Assembly (NCBI GenBank): GCA_037974665.1
Contig: CM075780.1
Location: 55,097,594 to 55,161,593 of the forward strand
DNA from: Ehretia macrophylla
Lineage: Eukaryota; Streptophyta; Magnoliopsida; Boraginales; Ehretiaceae
Length of the DNA: 64,000 bases
Direction: 5' to 3'
Shown: positions 11,566 to 26,185 of the stretch, one piece after another
How the letters are laid out: each line of letters begins with the position of its first letter
Numbering within the stretch: position 1 is the first letter of the stretch
Program-made: the position numbers and the translations under genes
Notes under the pieces: generated by a model
Databases searched by the model: none
Told to the model about the DNA's origin: nothing
The model's input: only the letters and a program-made list of their open reading frames with translations

Positions 11566-12243
11566 CTTTATAGAAAAACATGTAATTATGGAATCTTAAG
11601 AGTTGTATGGTAGAGAAAACAAAACTTAGTAAGTATCGATAAGCATGATGTGAAGTGTTGTTTAGTCTCATTCATTGACACGATTAACATGAAATTTTCT
11701 AATGATAAATTTGGATATTTGGTTAAACTTATGAGCTCGTTATTTTTTTGAACTCGTAAGCCCTTGAAGTTTAAGCTAGCTAGCTAAATACAATGAATTT
11801 GCATTTACGGTTTACTACCCCAAAAATAATTTTTTGCATCTTTTCGAGTCCTTCAATAAGAGCTTCTAAGCACTGAAAGAGCTTATATGCTCAACCTAGA
11901 CACCCTTTATAGAAAAACATGTAATTATGGAATCTTAAGAGTTGTATGGGAGAGAAGACAAAACTTAGTAAGTATCGATAAGCATGATGTGAAGTGTTGT
12001 TTAGTCTCATTCATTGACACGATTAACATGAAATTCTCTAATGATAAATTTGGATATTTGGTTAAACTTATGAGCTCGTTATTTTTTTGAACTCGTAAGC
12101 CCTTGAAGTTTAAGCTAGCTAGCTAAATACAATGAATTTGCATTTACGGTTTACTATCCCTAAAATAATTTTTCGCATCTTTTCAAGTTCTTCAATAAGA
12201 GCTTCTAAGCACTGAAAGAGCTTATATGCTCAACCTGGACACC
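11566..12243. repeat. Two-copy tandem duplication, 339-bp unit
   Basis: Unit 1 (11,566-11,904) and unit 2 (11,905-12,243) both begin CTTTATAGAAAAACATG and run in parallel through GTTTAAGCTAGCTAGCTAAA to TGCTCAACC-GGACACC. Only a handful of substitutions distinguish them, so the duplication is recent. No protein is encoded. Confidence 0.9.
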
Positions 12244-12474
12244 CTTTTCATCTTTTTCTTCGGCCCTCTCACCTTTGTCCAATAATTCGAGAATTCAAAG
12301 GCAAACTAATTTGAAAAAAAAAAAAAAAAAAGGAAAAAGCTTAGCCAAAATGGCCTATGACCCTTTTCCTTCTTTTATCCTAGTGCAATAGTTCGAAAAT
12401 TCAAGGACAAACAACTAAACGACTGAAAGTACAAGGAGTAAACTGCAAAGGTCAATTTATAAAGAGAAAATTGT

Positions 12475-12735
12475 ACAAAAATTAATCAATTTAATTTTTA
12501 TTATTTTTTAAAAAATTTAAATTTATCCCTATTATTTAAAATTAGTCAATTTAATATTTATTATTTTAAAAAAAAATTAATTTAGTCATAATTTTTTTAA
12601 ACAGTGAAGACTAATTTAAATTTTATATAAAAATAATAGGGGTAGACTAAATTAAATAATTTTAAACAGTAGAGATAAATTTAATTTTTTTAAATAAAAT
12701 AATAAGAATTAAATTGAATAACAAAGAATTTAAAA
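12475..12735. repeat. AT-rich imperfect palindrome (MITE-like)
   Basis: The left half (CAATTTAATTTTTATTATTT near 12,490) is mirrored by the right half ending near 12,730 (AATAATAAGAATTAAATTG), with several further matching blocks in reverse order. The segment could fold into a long hairpin. It lies directly upstream of the uS8 pseudogene promoter. No target duplication was determined. Confidence 0.5.
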
Positions 12736-12789
12736 TTAAAAAAAAAACAATATTTTCGCCATTTTCCTATTCGCGAAAATGGAACTTCC

Positions 12790-16780
<3,991 letters not shown>

Positions 16781-16920
16781 CAGGCTTTGCAATTAACTGC
16801 CCTACTCGGCCCCCGGATAGGTAAAGAAATGACTCGATTAGTAGGAGGAAGGGCGGCTCCACCCTGTTTCAAAGACAATCGAACACCAAGCGGGCGGTAG
16901 GAGCACCGGCTCGTTTAAAG
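16781..16920. other. GC-rich island, possible organelle-derived insertion
   Basis: About 140 bp that are much richer in G and C than the flanks, including CTACTCGGCCCCCGGATAGG and ACCAAGCGGGCGGTAGGAGC. The texture resembles plant mitochondrial intergenic DNA. This is an impression from composition and style, not a database match. Confidence 0.3.
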
Positions 16921-18659
16921 CCCTAATTTGAATATTGTAGTTTCTATAGATGACAAAGATTTGAAGATGATAATGTTCTGGAACAAGGCTTGAAAACTGA
17001 ATTTAGTTGTTCTGATTTTGAAAGTCAGATATGTTGGAAGAACATCTTACATAATCCGATGCAATCTTCCTTTAGTAAATCAAGCCAAATACACAAATAG
17101 TTTTTAAAGTATCTTGCTAGTCACTATTCTTTATGTTGCTAATACATCTCGAGCCCGAATCATATATACTTTCATTTCAAACCCTAGGTGTATGATGAGA
17201 ATTTTTTCCCCTTGTTTAAGCATTCTTTAGATCCCTTGATTGATGTTTATATATGATCTAGTACAAATTCTACATCCTTTAAAATGAAATGTTTGTTTGA
17301 AACGCGCCATTTATCAGAGTTTCTATTCATTATAACATTTCTCCTTCCAACCTTCCACCTATATATATATATATATATAATTAAAAATTTCATCATCATA
17401 TAAATTTACTCTACTGCATATTGAAACCAGAGCTATTTATATCATGCAAACATAAATAAAGCAAACATCAATTTAAGGATTAACATAAGAAAAGTGAGAA
17501 AATGAAGGAACTTAACAATGTTTTTCTTGAAAATATTTAAGATAAATTAAGATTCCAAAAATATCATCAGAAACTCTTAAGGATTCTCTCTATTAGGAAA
17601 AAAAATAGCTTAACTGAGAAAAGCTTGAGCCACAACATCCCATTGCAGCCGCTGCATTGCCAAAGGATCTTAAGTTGCCCAACTAGTCATTTTGCTTCAA
17701 AACTTACAACAGTAACGGTAGAACTGGATCATCCTTCTCATCTTCTCCGTCGTCCAGGATTTGAATATCCTCATCAAGTTACAACGTTACGAAGGAATCT
17801 AAATCAGTTGCCACAACCCATTCGAGTTAAAAAAACAGTTGCTATCCAACCCCTAAGAAGAAGGAGGAGGAGGAGGTAGATGACCCTCAAGAGAGAATAA
17901 GTCATGGGAGGTATAAAAGGAACATTTTATGGTTGGTGGAGGGAGGATCTTCTGAGCATATGCTTCAACCATTAACTTAGTTGCCCATTCTTTTCAATGC
18001 CTTTTTGTTATTTTTTATGCTTATAATCGAACCTGCAAAGTAAGCAAGAATTGTTTAAATTGTTCACCAGACAAGAGTTTTTTGGTCATCTCTCTTTTCG
18101 GAAAATCTTATTGATATGCCTCATGCCATGGCCTGCCACCGCAACTTTTCTCCGATTCTTCTTTTTCTCCTTTGTTTTTCTCTTTTTTTTCCTTTTTTTT
18201 TTCCTAATTATTATAACTTTATCGTTTACTCCAATCCACTCATGGAGGACAATAACTTTTAATTATTAGTAGCAACACCAAGAAAAGAAGGATACCTATA
18301 ACCATATTTTTTTTCTTTTCACTTTGGTTGTCATATAACCATATTTTGAAGTGTCCACTTATATGAGAAAAAAGCGCTAAAAAAGATCAGTCAGATAGAT
18401 CTAATTGAAAGTGAAAGTGACCCAGTACAAGCGCATAAAGTCAACTCTCCACTTATTTGCCAAGAACGTATTGGCATTTGAGACTTACAATTTGTTCATG
18501 CTATAAATTTGAGTAGTCATTTTTTACCCTTTTTAGGTATAATATTGTTGCATACCCTCTTTCTACAAATATGAGGGATGATGCGAGGAATCTAACATAA
18601 TTAAGGCAGGTTTAAGATTTTTTATAAGTGGGAGCTATTAAATTTATTAGAACAGAATA
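16921..18659. other. No recognised gene; microsatellite and short frame
   Basis: Contains a TA dinucleotide run at about 17,361-17,379. An 84-codon frame at 17,625-17,879 ends in eight arginine codons generated by an AGG-rich tract, so I do not call it a gene. Confidence 0.45.
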
Positions 18660-19075
18660 TTCTTGGCCTATAATACCTAAGTGATTTTGAAAATTAAAAT
18701 CAATGAATTAATGGGGGTTATTTAATTTTTTAGATTAAAAAATATTTTTTATTTAAAGCATTTTACGGGACGTAGTGCCAACATTATAGCCTATGAGCAA
18801 TTGGCTATAAGACCTAAGCGATTTTGAAAATTAAAATCAACGAAATAATAGGGGCTATTTGATTTTTTAGATGAAAAATATTTTATATTTAAAGCATTTT
18901 ACGGGGCGAATGAAGTGCCAACATTATAGTCTATCAGCAATTAGCTATATGACCTAAGCGATTTTCAAAATGAAAACCAATGATTTAATGGGGGATATTT
19001 GATTTTTCGGATAAAAAATATTTTATATTTAAAGGGATAAATGGAGTGACAACATTATAGTCCATCTCAATGTAT
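18660..19075. repeat. Three-copy tandem repeat, about 138-bp unit
   Basis: The motif GACCTAAGCGATTTTGAAAA (with variants) recurs at 18,675, 18,812 and 18,952, each followed by ATTTGATTTTT-like, TTTAAAGCATTTTACGGG-like and ACATTATAGTCTAT-like blocks. Units are moderately diverged; the third lacks part of the middle. Confidence 0.8.
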
Positions 19076-21228
19076 CCATTGGCTTGAACATCACTACAAC
19101 TTGTCGGATCAAAATCATAGACTTTCCAACTCTAGGCTTCACTTGTTTTTTTTTTCTTTATTTTTTTTTTCCCAAGGCAAGTATATTCATTAAAGAACGA
19201 ATAATAAATGTTATATCATAGACCATATCAAAAGAACAAAAAATAGTTAGCCAAGTAGGCTATAATCAATATTTCAAGAATTACATAAATTTCTATTGAG
19301 CGCAATATTCTTAAATTTTCATCCCTTAGTGAATTGACATTTGATGTCATAGCGGAATAAAATTAAATATGATTTGCCCACTATGGAGTACTTTCATATA
19401 ATCATCTATGATAGTCTAAAGTGAAGACATTAGATCATGTTGGATCGTGAATACACATGAAGACTACTCCAGTTCATCATAATTATTGACAATGAAACAA
19501 TCATGATCAATAAGAATTTATGGATAAGAAACAAGCTTTTCTTTATTAATTGGTATAAAGCCCCAATGCCATATTCTAAACTGAACTTTAAAGTAATGTC
19601 TACCTCTGGTGGCTCTCTCTCTGTAATCATTTTCCAATCAACAAGTCATTGTGCAGTCTTATTTTGGATGCTTAATCGAAACAATCAATAATGCCTATAT
19701 AAGTATATTGGAGAGTTTAATTATTTTATATGAATAAATTACATTAATTAATTTTAAAATGAAATTTTGTAATTTTTAATATGGTATTAAAGTTCGGTTT
19801 TGGTATTATATTACCTATCCATGTATGATCCATCATGTTTTAGACATTGCGCTAATACTGCTCCACCTAGCACTAATTGATTTTAGGATGAAATATCTTA
19901 ATTCTTAACAATGTACTTTGCCATGTGAAGAGTTGCTTTCTTTATTTTACTTTTTTTTTTTCGAACATAACGAATCACTACTCGACCACTTTATAATCAA
20001 GCAGTGATCGGCGGGTACCGTATACTAGCATAATCAAAGAGGAGGTAAGAAGCGGAATCAAATATAATGAACTTTAATGATTTGGCACATTTTCATTTGC
20101 TTTTGATGTTCCGTAGGTGCTCCCATCCTCCATTTATTTATTTTTCCCCTCTTTCCCTTTCTGTTTTTAAAATTTCTGTTGCAAGTCTTATATAATTATT
20201 AAATACAAATAAACCTATTGCACATGCTTTGATTCAAGTGTGAAATTTAGGCTAATAAACACGTAATTTTGATACTTTATTTTTATAATTTTGATCATTT
20301 CTTCATGGAGAGACCAGTATAATATTGTGCATATTAAATGTTCAACCAATACATATTTTTGAGTAAAAGGAAAAACGCATGGTGAATGGAATTGATCCCG
20401 ATGAGGTGATACTTTGTCAGTTGTAATATTATTGAAAAAAAAATTGATAGCTTTTAAAAAATTGATAAGTTTTTAAGAATTTTGAAGAAAATTATAAGGA
20501 ATATGGAAGAAGTTTTGTAGAATTTTGAAGAAATTTAGGAGGAGTTTTTGAGAGAAATTTAAAAGGAATTCGAATTGGTGGTTTATATTGGGTAGTTGGG
20601 CAAAAGTGCAGATAATCAATGATTGGGTGGCTTTTTTGTAATTATTTTGAACCAATTGATATTTTGGCCCTGTGAATAGTGCTCCGTCATTAAACTAATA
20701 GTCACTTTAAAACCAGAATTACTTAATTAAAATAGGACTGAAGAAATAATTTAGTGGCTCATAAAATAATTTACTTAAAAACAAAAATGAAACTTATAAG
20801 GGTGAAGGGTCCCATCATATCGTAAGTTCGAACCTATATCTTTCTATCGCAAATATTTTTCACTTTTAACTGACCTAAAGTATGTCAAAGGGGTTGGGTC
20901 ATCCTAGATTACTGAAGAGTCATCCGACTGCTCAGTGACTGAATCAGAGAGGTTTTTATCGCATGTGGTGGGGAGCATTGTTGCACATAGGGTTAATGAC
21001 TTTAAAGAAAATCTTATGTGATCCTATCTACGATGAGTTACTCGTTAAAAAAAAAAAAAAAATCAATATGCGCGCATAAGAAGAGTATGCGTCGTCTGAT
21101 CTTTTTACGCGGATTGAATTGGTCCAACGGCTTTAGACCTCATTTTACCAAAAGACCATTTGACATTTCAAATATAGCATTGTAGTGCTATCAAGTGGTA
21201 CCTGGTCGAATTTTCTTACTTGAGTATT
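19076..21228. other. Gene-free AT-rich sequence left of the Tat retrotransposon
   Basis: No coding frame, inverted repeat or RNA gene recognised. It includes a run of 17 A at about 21,046. Confidence 0.5.
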
Positions 21229-21233
21229 CTCAT

Positions 21234-21707
21234 TGACGAGGGGTTCCCGAGCTGATCCAAGTGAGCCGACCATTCTGAGCTGAGATGGGCTAATCCGCGC
21301 TCCGTTGACAGCGCATTCAGCTCAATGTCCAACGTAGATGACTGACCCGACCCCGTTAACCCCGACCTCAGTTCCAGCTGTTCCGATGGGACATAAAGCA
21401 CTGATGGGACATAAAGCTGCATCGCATTAAATGCTGTCAGACCCGAACTTAGTATAAATAGAGCCCCACCCTCTTCATTTAAGGGCTTTCTCTCGCTATT
21501 AAAGGCTATCAACTACTTTACCAGCTCGGACATACTAATCATGCGCACGCTTGAGGGGAAAATCCGGGTCATCACCCCGCCTTTTCCTTACTTTCCTTGT
21601 GCAGGTCCGATAGCCGACCAAGAAAGTACAGCTCGGAGGCCGACCTAAGAAATCCAGCTCGGCTAAAGTAGTTCCCAAATTCAACTGTGAGACTTTCAAC
21701 CTCGACA
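21234..21707 (+). repeat. 5' LTR of the Tat element
   Basis: Starts TGACGAGG, ends CCTCGACA. Carries a TATA box (TATAAATA, 21,453-21,460) for genomic RNA synthesis and a 15-bp direct repeat GATGGGACATAAAGC in tandem near 21,386-21,419. The motif AGCTCGG is frequent in the U5 part. Confidence 0.97.
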
Positions 21708-21710
21708 GTT

Positions 21711-21728
21711 TGGCGCCGTCTGTGGGAA
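21711..21728 (+). other. Primer-binding site
   Basis: TGGCGCCGTCTGTGGGAA begins 3 bp after the LTR. The TGGCGCC start is complementary to a tRNA 3' end terminating GGCGCCA; I do not assign the tRNA. Confidence 0.85.
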
Positions 21729-21775
21729 CGACGAGTTCTTTCATAACTCTCTTCGCCACTCATTGAGAAACCATC

Positions 21776-23890
21776 ATGGTACAAACTAGAAGTCACAACA
21801 TACCGGTAGAGGATTCGCCCAACCTGGAAGGGGACCTCGAAACCGCACAGACGCCCAGCCAAAACCTAACCCAAGTCGATGTTGGGACGAGCCAACGTAT
21901 ACACTTAACCACTCAAACCCACCCCGCAGCGGAAGGAGACCCCAACTCCAGCCTGTCACCGGAGATAAGGATGATGTTGAGGATGTTCGAAGAACTTAAG
22001 GAGCAGGTGGCCCGGCTGGCTGAGGGTCCCCTGGCACCGCAAGAGGCTATGCCGCGGCCATCGCGCCCCCAGTTCCACATCCCGGAGTCTAGGCGAAAAC
22101 GGACGCAGGAAGAGGAGGGCTTCTTAGAGCCAACACCAAGATCCGACACGACGAGAGGTAAAAGGGCGGCTCAAGCCGACCCCGAGCAGGCAAAGACCGC
22201 GGCTGCCATAGCTAAGGTCATCAACCAACTCGGTGTAAACCCACTCTCTCCCGAGGTACTGGCCACGCCACTGCCCACCGGCAACCGAATGCCCAACCTG
22301 GCCGTCTACAACGGAGATGGAGACCCAGCCAGCCACCTGCTCAATTTTGATCGCCACATGACTCTGCACGACATGCCAGATCTCATGAAGGCGAAGACAT
22401 TCCCTACCACCCTGGTTGGCAATGCCTTGGACTGGTTCCAAAAACTTCGTCCTGGATCAATTGCAAGTTTTCACCAGCTGGCGGAGGCTTTCCTATCCCG
22501 CTTCGCAGGAAGCCGCCGCGCCACCCGCCATACTTCTACATTGCTGTTGGTGAAGCAACATAGAGGGGAAACTTTGAGGGCTTACACGGCTAGATTCAAT
22601 GAAGAGTCCCTCCGAATTCCCAACTTGGAGGACTCCATGGCTCTGATGGCTTACCAGAGCGGGCTCAGGTCGGGCCCCCTCACATCTTCCTTGGCAATCG
22701 ACCCCGTGGATACTGTGTCCGAGCTGATGGTGCGAGCAGAAGGGTACATACACTCGGAGGAGATCCATCAGGCAAAAAGGGACGATGACAAGGAGAAGGA
22801 GGCTGGGAAGAAAGGAGATGCCTCCCGAGCCCAACCTGGGGCCAAAGCCCAGAACGACCGAGGCAAGCAGCCCCAGCAGTCGAGGCCGAACCCCCGGTTC
22901 ACTATGTTCACTCCCCTTAACACCTCAAGGGAGCAGATCCTAATGGAGGTCCAGCACCAGAACCACTTGCCTCCCGCTCCGAGAATGAAAGGCCGACCCG
23001 AGAAGCGCAATAGGACCAAATATTGCCGCTACCACATGGACTACGGCCATACCACCGAGGAATGTAAAGACTTGAAACAGGAGATCGAGGCACTAATAGC
23101 CCGAGGCCACCTACGGAGGTATATAGATCCGCAGCCAACCCGGAATCCAGACCAAAGGGATAGGGAGAGGAGTCCGCCCAGGCGCCAGGCTGGGGGCGGA
23201 CGCTTGGCCGTGATTGAAACCATTGCGGGAGGATTGGCGTCAGGAGGCGAGACCTCAGCAGGCAGAAAGGGTTATGTTCGTGCAGGGAGGGAATATGGAC
23301 CAATGAGGGGACCGGCCCCGGAGATGCAAGAGCTCACCTTCTCTTCAGAAGACTTGGAGGGGGTGATATTGCCTCACGACGACCCCCTGGTGATCAGCGC
23401 CGAAATAGCCAACTTCACCGTCAAAAGGCTAATGGTGGACATTGGGAGCTCGACAGAAGTCTTATTCCTAAGCGCTTTTGAGCAGATGGGGTTTGACAGG
23501 AGCCGACTCAGGCCGTTGAGGGGTACTTTAGTAGGTTTTACAGGGCAGTCCCACCGAGCCGAAGGAGTCATCAACCTCCCACTGAAGCTGAGGGATGGGG
23601 ATAAGTGGGCGTCGATGCAGGCCAACTTCATTGTAATGGATTGTAATTTTACTTACAACGGGATCTTGGGTCGGGTGGCACTTAATCACTTCAGGGTCGT
23701 CCCCTCAACATACCACCAGGCCCTGAAGTTCTCGACCCCGGCCGGGGTAGCCACCATTCGCGGAGCCCAGCTCTCAGCGCGGGAATGTTATGAAAACTCA
23801 TTCCGGCCCAAGTATCAAATCGGCTGGGGACCAGATCTGCCCGAAGAAAAGAGAGATGCTAAGAGAGGAAGCCCGGCTGAGGATCTTTAG
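21776..23890 (+). CDS. Tat element gag-protease polyprotein
   Basis: A 704-residue frame starting 48 bp downstream of the primer-binding site. Residues about 170-330 form the retrotransposon gag domain (LAVYNGDGDP through ELMVRAEGYI). A zinc-knuckle-like CRYHMDYGHTTEEC lies at 417-430, in the C-x2-H form used by Tat elements. A retropepsin-like protease begins near 535 with VDIGSS at 554-559, where the catalytic Asp is kept but the usual Thr or Ser after it is Ile. The frame ends in TAG (23,888), after which the same frame continues without another stop into reverse transcriptase. In the cell this would build virus-like particles and process the polyprotein. The residue change and stop may impair function. 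Confidence 0.93.
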   Translation: MVQTRSHNIPVEDSPNLEGDLETAQTPSQNLTQVDVGTSQRIHLTTQTHPAAEGDPNSSLSPEIRMMLRMFEELKEQVARLAEGPLAPQEAMPRPSRPQFHIPESRRKRTQEEEGFLEPTPRSDTTRGKRAAQADPEQAKTAAAIAKVINQLGVNPLSPEVLATPLPTGNRMPNLAVYNGDGDPASHLLNFDRHMTLHDMPDLMKAKTFPTTLVGNALDWFQKLRPGSIASFHQLAEAFLSRFAGSRRATRHTSTLLLVKQHRGETLRAYTARFNEESLRIPNLEDSMALMAYQSGLRSGPLTSSLAIDPVDTVSELMVRAEGYIHSEEIHQAKRDDDKEKEAGKKGDASRAQPGAKAQNDRGKQPQQSRPNPRFTMFTPLNTSREQILMEVQHQNHLPPAPRMKGRPEKRNRTKYCRYHMDYGHTTEECKDLKQEIEALIARGHLRRYIDPQPTRNPDQRDRERSPPRRQAGGGRLAVIETIAGGLASGGETSAGRKGYVRAGREYGPMRGPAPEMQELTFSSEDLEGVILPHDDPLVISAEIANFTVKRLMVDIGSSTEVLFLSAFEQMGFDRSRLRPLRGTLVGFTGQSHRAEGVINLPLKLRDGDKWASMQANFIVMDCNFTYNGILGRVALNHFRVVPSTYHQALKFSTPAGVATIRGAQLSARECYENSFRPKYQIGWGPDLPEEKRDAKRGSPAEDL

Positions 23891-26185
23891 GAAGTGGAAC
23901 TCTCCGATGAAACTAAGAGAGCCAAGATCGGGAGTGAACTATCTGCCAATCTCAAGAAAGGTATAAGCCAATTTCTTTTAAAGAATGAGCATGTATTTGC
24001 CTGGTCTGCCTCTGACATGACAGGAATTGACCCAAATGTGATTGAGCATCACCTGAATGCCGACCCGAATCACTATCCGGTAAAACAAAAGCGCCGGCAC
24101 TTTCATTATGATAAGCAACAAATCATAGCAGGAGAGGTGGACAAGTTGGTGGACGCCGACCACATAAAGGAAATACAGTACCCAACCTGGTTATCCAATG
24201 TGGTGCTGGTGACTAAGTCCTCGGGTGGATGGAGACTGTGTATTGATTTCACCGACCTCAACAAAGCTTGCCCCAAGGACTGCTTCCCCCTACCGCAAAT
24301 TGACCAAATGGTGGACGCCACCTCCGGATTCGAGCTGCTCTCCTTTATGGATGCCTTCAAAGGTTATAATCAAATCAAGATGGCTCCCGGGGACAAGGAG
24401 AAGACCGCCTTCACCACCGATAAAGGACTCTACTACTATGAGGTCATGCCCTTTGGCCTCAAGAATGCTGGAGCCACATACACTCGGATGGTGAACAAGG
24501 TTTTCAAAAATCAGATTGGCCGGAATATGGAAATCTATGTAGATGACATGTTGGTCAAGAGCAGGAGGGCGGAAGACCATGTAGCCGACCTGGCTGAAGC
24601 CTTCGCCGTAATGGAGCACTTTGGGATAAAACTGAACCCGGAAAAGTGCGCATTTGGCGTCAAGGCAGGCAAGTTCCTGGGCTTCATGGTCACAGCCTGC
24701 GGAATAGAAGCCAAACCGGAGAAGGTCCAGGCGATACTAGACCTGGTACCCCCGACCTGCGTGAAGGACGTCCAGGTGTTAGCAGGCAAAGTCGCAGCGC
24801 TGAGCAGATTCATGTCCAGGTCGGCTGACAAGTGTGCTCCCCTATTCAAAATAATGAGGAATCCTAAGAACTTTGAATGGACTGAGGAATGCCAAAATGC
24901 CTTCCAAGAGCTGAAAAGGTATCTAGCCTCGCCACCCCTGTTATCCCGACCTGAGGTGGGGGAGGAGCTAGTAATATACTTAGCATGCTCGGGAACAGCG
25001 GTGGCGGCGGCCCTAGTCCGAGAAGAAGGAAAGGAACAGAAGCCGGTCTATTATGTTAGTAAAACCTTGCAGGGAGCCGAGGAGAGATACTCTTCCTTGG
25101 AGAAACTCGCCCTCGCGCTCATCACGGCGGCTAGAAAGTTGAAGCCATACTTTGATGCTCATCCAGTTAAGGTCATGACTGATGCTCCGCTCAAGTCCAT
25201 CATGCACAAGCCAGAGGCGTCGGGCAGACTACTGAAATGGGCAGTTGAGCTGAGTCAATTCGACATCACCTACCAGCCCAGGACAGCCATCAAAGCCCAA
25301 GCCATTGTGAACTTTGTTGTAGAATGCACTGGCCGAGCAGAGCATGACCCGGAGGACGTATGGAAGGTCCATGTGGATAGGGCCTCAGGGAAGTCCGGAA
25401 GTGGAGCTGGGGTGGTCATTCTCGACCCAAACCGGCATGAGCACCAATACTCCCTCAAGTTCACCTTCCCGGCGTCCAACAATGAAGCAGAGTACGAAGT
25501 GGTGATTGCAGGACTAAAAATTGTAGCTCAGCTCGGGGCACAGACAATCGACCTAAGCACCGACTCTCAGTTGGTCTCTAGTCAGATATCAGGGGAGTTC
25601 GAAGCCAAGGATAGTGCTATGCTAGCCTACCTCAACAGAGTCAAGGATTTGACCTCAGCACTCAGAAGGTTCACAATACAGCAGATTCCCAGGGAAGAGA
25701 ATATGAAGGCTGACGCCCTATCTAGGCTGGCCTTGGGCGAAAGTCGACCTGCCCTTGTCCACGTGGAAAAAGTATCCGAACCTAGTATCCAGTTGGGAGT
25801 ACAGGCGGTAGCCGAGCTCAATTTAAGTCCAGATTGGACCAAACCAATCATGGACTACTTGGAAGGGGGTATGACCCCAGAGGATGAAAAAGCTGCTCGG
25901 AAACTCATCAAGCAGGCCTCAAGATTTGTCATAATCGCCGGGCAACTCTACAAAAGAGCCTACACCTGGCCTCTTTTGAAATGTGTTGGACCCGAAGAAG
26001 GAAACTATGTACTCCGGGAGATTCATGAAGGGGTGTGTAGAAACCACTTGGGGGGTAAAGCTCTGGCTCGAAAGGCATTAAGGCAAGGCTATTTCTGGCC
26101 AACCTTAGAACAAGATTTAAAAAGTGCGACACCTGCCAGAGGTTTGCCAACATACAACGGAAGCCTGCTGTGGACCTCACAGTGA
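23891..26185 (+). CDS. Tat element pol: reverse transcriptase and two RNase H domains
   Basis: This frame directly continues gag-protease after a single TAG, with no ATG nearby; either the stop is read through or it is a point mutation. Counting from 23,894, reverse transcriptase occupies about 60-330 (SFMDAFKGYNQI at 150 and catalytic YVDD at 215-218). The first RNase H covers about 350-475. A second, archaeal-type RNase H spans about 490-615, with VDRAS, NNEAEYE, TDSQLV and ADALSRLA supplying the four acidic residues. The integrase zinc-binding start (HEGVCRNHLGG) follows near 710. A one-base deletion-type frameshift in an A run near 26,118-26,122 then throws the frame off just before the CxxC pair, and the frame ends in 24 unrelated codons. 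Confidence 0.93.
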   Translation, partial: EVELSDETKRAKIGSELSANLKKGISQFLLKNEHVFAWSASDMTGIDPNVIEHHLNADPNHYPVKQKRRHFHYDKQQIIAGEVDKLVDADHIKEIQYPTWLSNVVLVTKSSGGWRLCIDFTDLNKACPKDCFPLPQIDQMVDATSGFELLSFMDAFKGYNQIKMAPGDKEKTAFTTDKGLYYYEVMPFGLKNAGATYTRMVNKVFKNQIGRNMEIYVDDMLVKSRRAEDHVADLAEAFAVMEHFGIKLNPEKCAFGVKAGKFLGFMVTACGIEAKPEKVQAILDLVPPTCVKDVQVLAGKVAALSRFMSRSADKCAPLFKIMRNPKNFEWTEECQNAFQELKRYLASPPLLSRPEVGEELVIYLACSGTAVAAALVREEGKEQKPVYYVSKTLQGAEERYSSLEKLALALITAARKLKPYFDAHPVKVMTDAPLKSIMHKPEASGRLLKWAVELSQFDITYQPRTAIKAQAIVNFVVECTGRAEHDPEDVWKVHVDRASGKSGSGAGVVILDPNRHEHQYSLKFTFPASNNEAEYEVVIAGLKIVAQLGAQTIDLSTDSQLVSSQISGEFEAKDSAMLAYLNRVKDLTSALRRFTIQQIPREENMKADALSRLALGESRPALVHVEKVSEPSIQLGVQAVAELNLSPDWTKPIMDYLEGGMTPEDEKAARKLIKQASRFVIIAGQLYKRAYTWPLLKCVGPEEGNYVLREIHEGVCRNHLGGKALARKALRQGYFWPTLEQDLKSATPARGLPTYNGSLLWTSQ

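Noticed and set aside
17625..17879. 84-codon frame ending in poly-Arg
   Set aside because: The Arg run comes from an AGG microsatellite; no domain or homologue recognised.
18660..19075. CRISPR-like array
   Set aside because: The units are about 138 bp, contiguous and diverged, with no short repeat/unique spacer pattern, and the genome is eukaryotic.
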